DNA from: CAYYNQ01 sp964473105
GTDB taxonomy: Bacteria > Sumerlaeota > Sumerlaeia > MVZB01
DNA: 34,636 bases
NCBI GenBank assembly: GCA_964473105.1
Contig: CAYYNQ010000065.1
Span: forward strand, 1-34,636
Direction: 5' to 3'
Below are positions 33,258 to 34,636 of this stretch, piece after piece. Made by a program: the position numbers and the translations under genes. Position 1 is the first letter of the stretch; every line of letters starts with the position of its first letter. The notes beneath the pieces are model-generated. The model did no database searches. It was given only the letters and a program-made list of their open reading frames with translations, and was not told where the DNA came from.

Positions 33258-33539
33258 CTAGAGTACCATTTTCCTTTCATTGGCGATCTTGCGTTTGGTC
33301 TTTTTGAGCAGATTGTCGAAAGAGACACTCTTTGCCCGGATTGTATCCATGTGATCCTCAAGCAGACGCCGGGCTTCCTCCTCGATTTCATCTTCGGCTT
33401 CGAGGTCATCCGTGATCACTTGACGGACCAGGTTGATGATTGTACCGGAATCCTCGTTGACGCTGACCCCGTCGTTGGTCGACAAGGACTCATAGATCAG
33501 ATGGGAGATCTGGTCAATTCTTTCCGCCTTCAGTCGCAT
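33258..33539 (-). CDS. DUF507 family protein, first copy
   Basis: This protein has 93 residues, starting MRLKAERIDQISHLIYESL, with LEAEDEIEEEARRLLEDH in the middle and a basic end (KKTKRKIANERK). Length and pattern match DUF507, which is frequent in Acidobacteriota, Nitrospirota and Deltaproteobacteria and often occurs as two genes side by side, as here. ATG 33539 is followed directly by the second copy, five bases after the stop. It probably heads the transcript that continues into the three glycosyltransferases. Confidence 0.85.
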   Translation of the reverse strand: MRLKAERIDQISHLIYESLSTNDGVSVNEDSGTIINLVRQVITDDLEAEDEIEEEARRLLEDHMDTIRAKSVSFDNLLKKTKRKIANERKMVL

Positions 33540-33580
33540 TTTCCGAATGTCCCCCTGTGTGGTTATTCAAGTTCCAATTC

Positions 33581-33608
33581 ATAGTATCGCAACGGCCGTT
33601 TGAGGCAA
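33581..33608 (-). promoter_or_regulatory. Candidate promoter for the DUF507-glycosyltransferase operon
   Basis: On the minus strand TTGCCT (33608-33603) and TACTAT (33586-33581) are 16 bases apart, matching four of six bases each. The same TTGCCT element is used in the candidate promoter of the CBS gene. It would give a leader of about 35 bases. Confidence 0.3.
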
Positions 33609-33684
33609 GCGGAAAAACCCTTTTCTGGATATCCGTCAGATTCGGGCCGATGTCGGTCTTGCCGGTTTTGATTCAGCGGCCCAA

Positions 33685-33713
33685 TTGACAAATTCAGGGG
33701 CTTGCCTTATGCT
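33685..33713 (+). promoter_or_regulatory. Sigma70-type promoter for the pseudopilin
   Basis: TTGACA (33685-33690, perfect) and TATGCT (33708-33713, four of six) are separated by exactly 17 bases. Transcription from about 33720 gives a leader of some 63 bases to the start at 33783. Confidence 0.55.
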
Positions 33714-33782
33714 GTAGCATCTGCAGATTGGGCGCTGCGCCACTCATGGTGCCGCAGGATTCCAATTGGAGGTTATTCAGGC

Positions 33783-34469
33783 ATGTTCCAACCCGGATGT
33801 TCAGGGAAAGGACGATACCCCGCGGGCTTTTCCCTCATCGAAATTCTAATTGTTGTCATGATCATTAGCATCCTGGCTGCGATTGCCGTTCCAAATTACC
33901 TCAATGCCCAGATGAGGGCCAAGGTGACTGCAATCATCAGCGACATGCGCACCATGAAAATCGCCCTCCAGGCCTACCGTGTTGATAATGAGGATTACCC
34001 GTATCGACGCAATTCGGACCACGATCCGGATCTGCCCTACACTCCACAGGTGCCGGAAATGCAGACCCGGTTGACTCATATGAGTGTCCTGACGACCCCG
34101 GTATCATATCTTGCCTCAATTCCCGTGGATATATTAGACATCTACACCCCCTACCCATTCAATGTTATTGACTATTACGACAAGTTACAGGCCTCGTGGC
34201 TGGTTAATACCGGAAAGGTTTTCAGTGGATCCAGGGAACATGGACCCGAGGATGTGGGATGGATTCTCGTGTCGGTCGGGCCGGATGGTTATCTGGGTGA
34301 GAACATCAACCAGGAATGTGGGTCGTGTCCGTCTAGGTTTATCCTTCGTGGTACTGTTCGTCGGGCCTATGACCCGACAAACGGGACAGTTTCGACCGGT
34401 AATATTTATTCCGGATTGCTGCACAATCACGAGATGGCTGGGGCTAAGTTGATGGAACAGATCCAATAG
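33783..34469 (+). CDS. Type IV pilin-like pseudopilin
   Basis: This exported pilin-like protein (228 residues) carries the class III signal GFSLIEILIVVMIISILAA. The prepilin peptidase cleaves after Gly15, leaving N-methylated Phe and Glu at +5. The hydrophobic helix is followed by NYLNAQMRAKVTAIISDMR, then KIALQAYRVDNEDYP as in GspG-type pseudopilins. The larger C-terminal part (about 70-228) includes ILVSVGPDGYLG, also seen in such proteins, and Cys pairs in ECGSC. ATG 33783 has GGAGG ten bases upstream and lies after the promoter; the frame open from 33702 overlaps the -10 box and is not used. No other pilus or secretion gene is in the window. It may be a type II secretion or surface-filament component. 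Confidence 0.9.
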   Translation: MFQPGCSGKGRYPAGFSLIEILIVVMIISILAAIAVPNYLNAQMRAKVTAIISDMRTMKIALQAYRVDNEDYPYRRNSDHDPDLPYTPQVPEMQTRLTHMSVLTTPVSYLASIPVDILDIYTPYPFNVIDYYDKLQASWLVNTGKVFSGSREHGPEDVGWILVSVGPDGYLGENINQECGSCPSRFILRGTVRRAYDPTNGTVSTGNIYSGLLHNHEMAGAKLMEQIQ

Positions 34470-34558
34470 ATAACCAGATAACGTTTTCCATGGCCATGAA
34501 ATAGTGTCCGCCGATTTCTTGATTTGGATCACACCCCTGTGTCGGAGAACTTTCCCGG

Positions 34559-34591
34559 GTAACCTGTCCGGCGACCCCCGGTTACTTTCTG
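34559..34591 (+). terminator. Possible terminator after the pseudopilin
   Basis: GTAACC and GGTTAC (34559-34564, 34580-34585) enclose an inner GTC-CGGC-GAC hairpin, followed by TTTCT. It lies 90 bases after the stop, and the T-run is weak. Confidence 0.25.
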
Positions 34592-34636
34592 TGACGTTGC
34601 AGAGGAAATTGGTTTTGATTCTTGATCATGGGGGGA

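Noticed and set aside
1..34636. Insertion sequences, prophage, CRISPR arrays, toxin-antitoxin or restriction genes
   Set aside because: I found no transposase, integrase, phage, Cas or nuclease motifs and no regularly spaced repeats. The tRNA-Ser has no duplicated 3' end nearby that would indicate an integrated element.

Overview
The window is a stretch of bacterial chromosome of moderate GC content. I see no plasmid, phage or insertion-sequence genes and no CRISPR array. The gene set points to a Gram-negative, aerobically respiring and probably uncultivated lineage. It includes a complete Alternative Complex III (ACIII) plus caa3 oxidase cluster, lipoboxes, a twin-arginine export motif, ECF sigma and zinc-finger anti-sigma regulation, two DUF507 genes and a type IV pilin-like pseudopilin. 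The pilin and the repeat-module lipoprotein recall Planctomycetota, Sumerlaeota or Hydrogenedentota-like bacteria. That placement is an impression from gene content and was not tested.

Layout. (1) 1-3523, plus strand: a PfkB/ribokinase-family sugar kinase whose 5' part carries an in-frame TAA, then a long phosphohexomutase. (2) 3567-10228, minus strand: an apparent operon read as ECF sigma factor, zinc-finger anti-sigma/TPR membrane protein, large lipoprotein with a GATase-like C-terminus, family-4 glycosyltransferase, and CBS-domain protein (the last with its own candidate promoter). (3) 10442-11585, minus: tRNA-Ser(UGA) and aspartate-semialdehyde dehydrogenase. (4) 11586-12240: a long divergent control region. 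(5) 12241-27337, plus: fourteen genes, actABCDEF, a small membrane protein, SCO, ctaC, ctaD, ctaE, ctaF, a fused ctaB and a DUF420 gene. (6) 27655-33539, minus: acpS, a sensor-like protein with an internal domain deletion, three overlapping glycosyltransferases and two tandem DUF507 genes. (7) 33783-34469, plus: a pseudopilin behind a good sigma70-type promoter.

How it works together. The central block encodes a quinol-to-oxygen electron path. ActABCDEF oxidises menaquinol or ubiquinol and passes electrons through haem c groups (ActA pentahaem, ActE monohaem) to the haem c and CuA domain of CtaC, then to the haem-copper centre of CtaD. SCO loads CuA, CtaB makes haem O, and DUF420 is a frequent companion. 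The A2-type YSHP motif and the c-type extension of CtaC agree with a caa3 oxidase. The flanking minus-strand genes are mainly envelope and surface-polysaccharide functions with their own regulators.

Most unusual items: the sensor whose GAF domain runs straight into the last 27 or so residues of a histidine-kinase ATPase domain; the four-helix N-terminal extension fused to haem O synthase; the sigma/anti-sigma/lipoprotein/glycosyltransferase operon, which I cannot assign to a described system; the stop codon in the sugar kinase; and several inverted repeats in leader regions.
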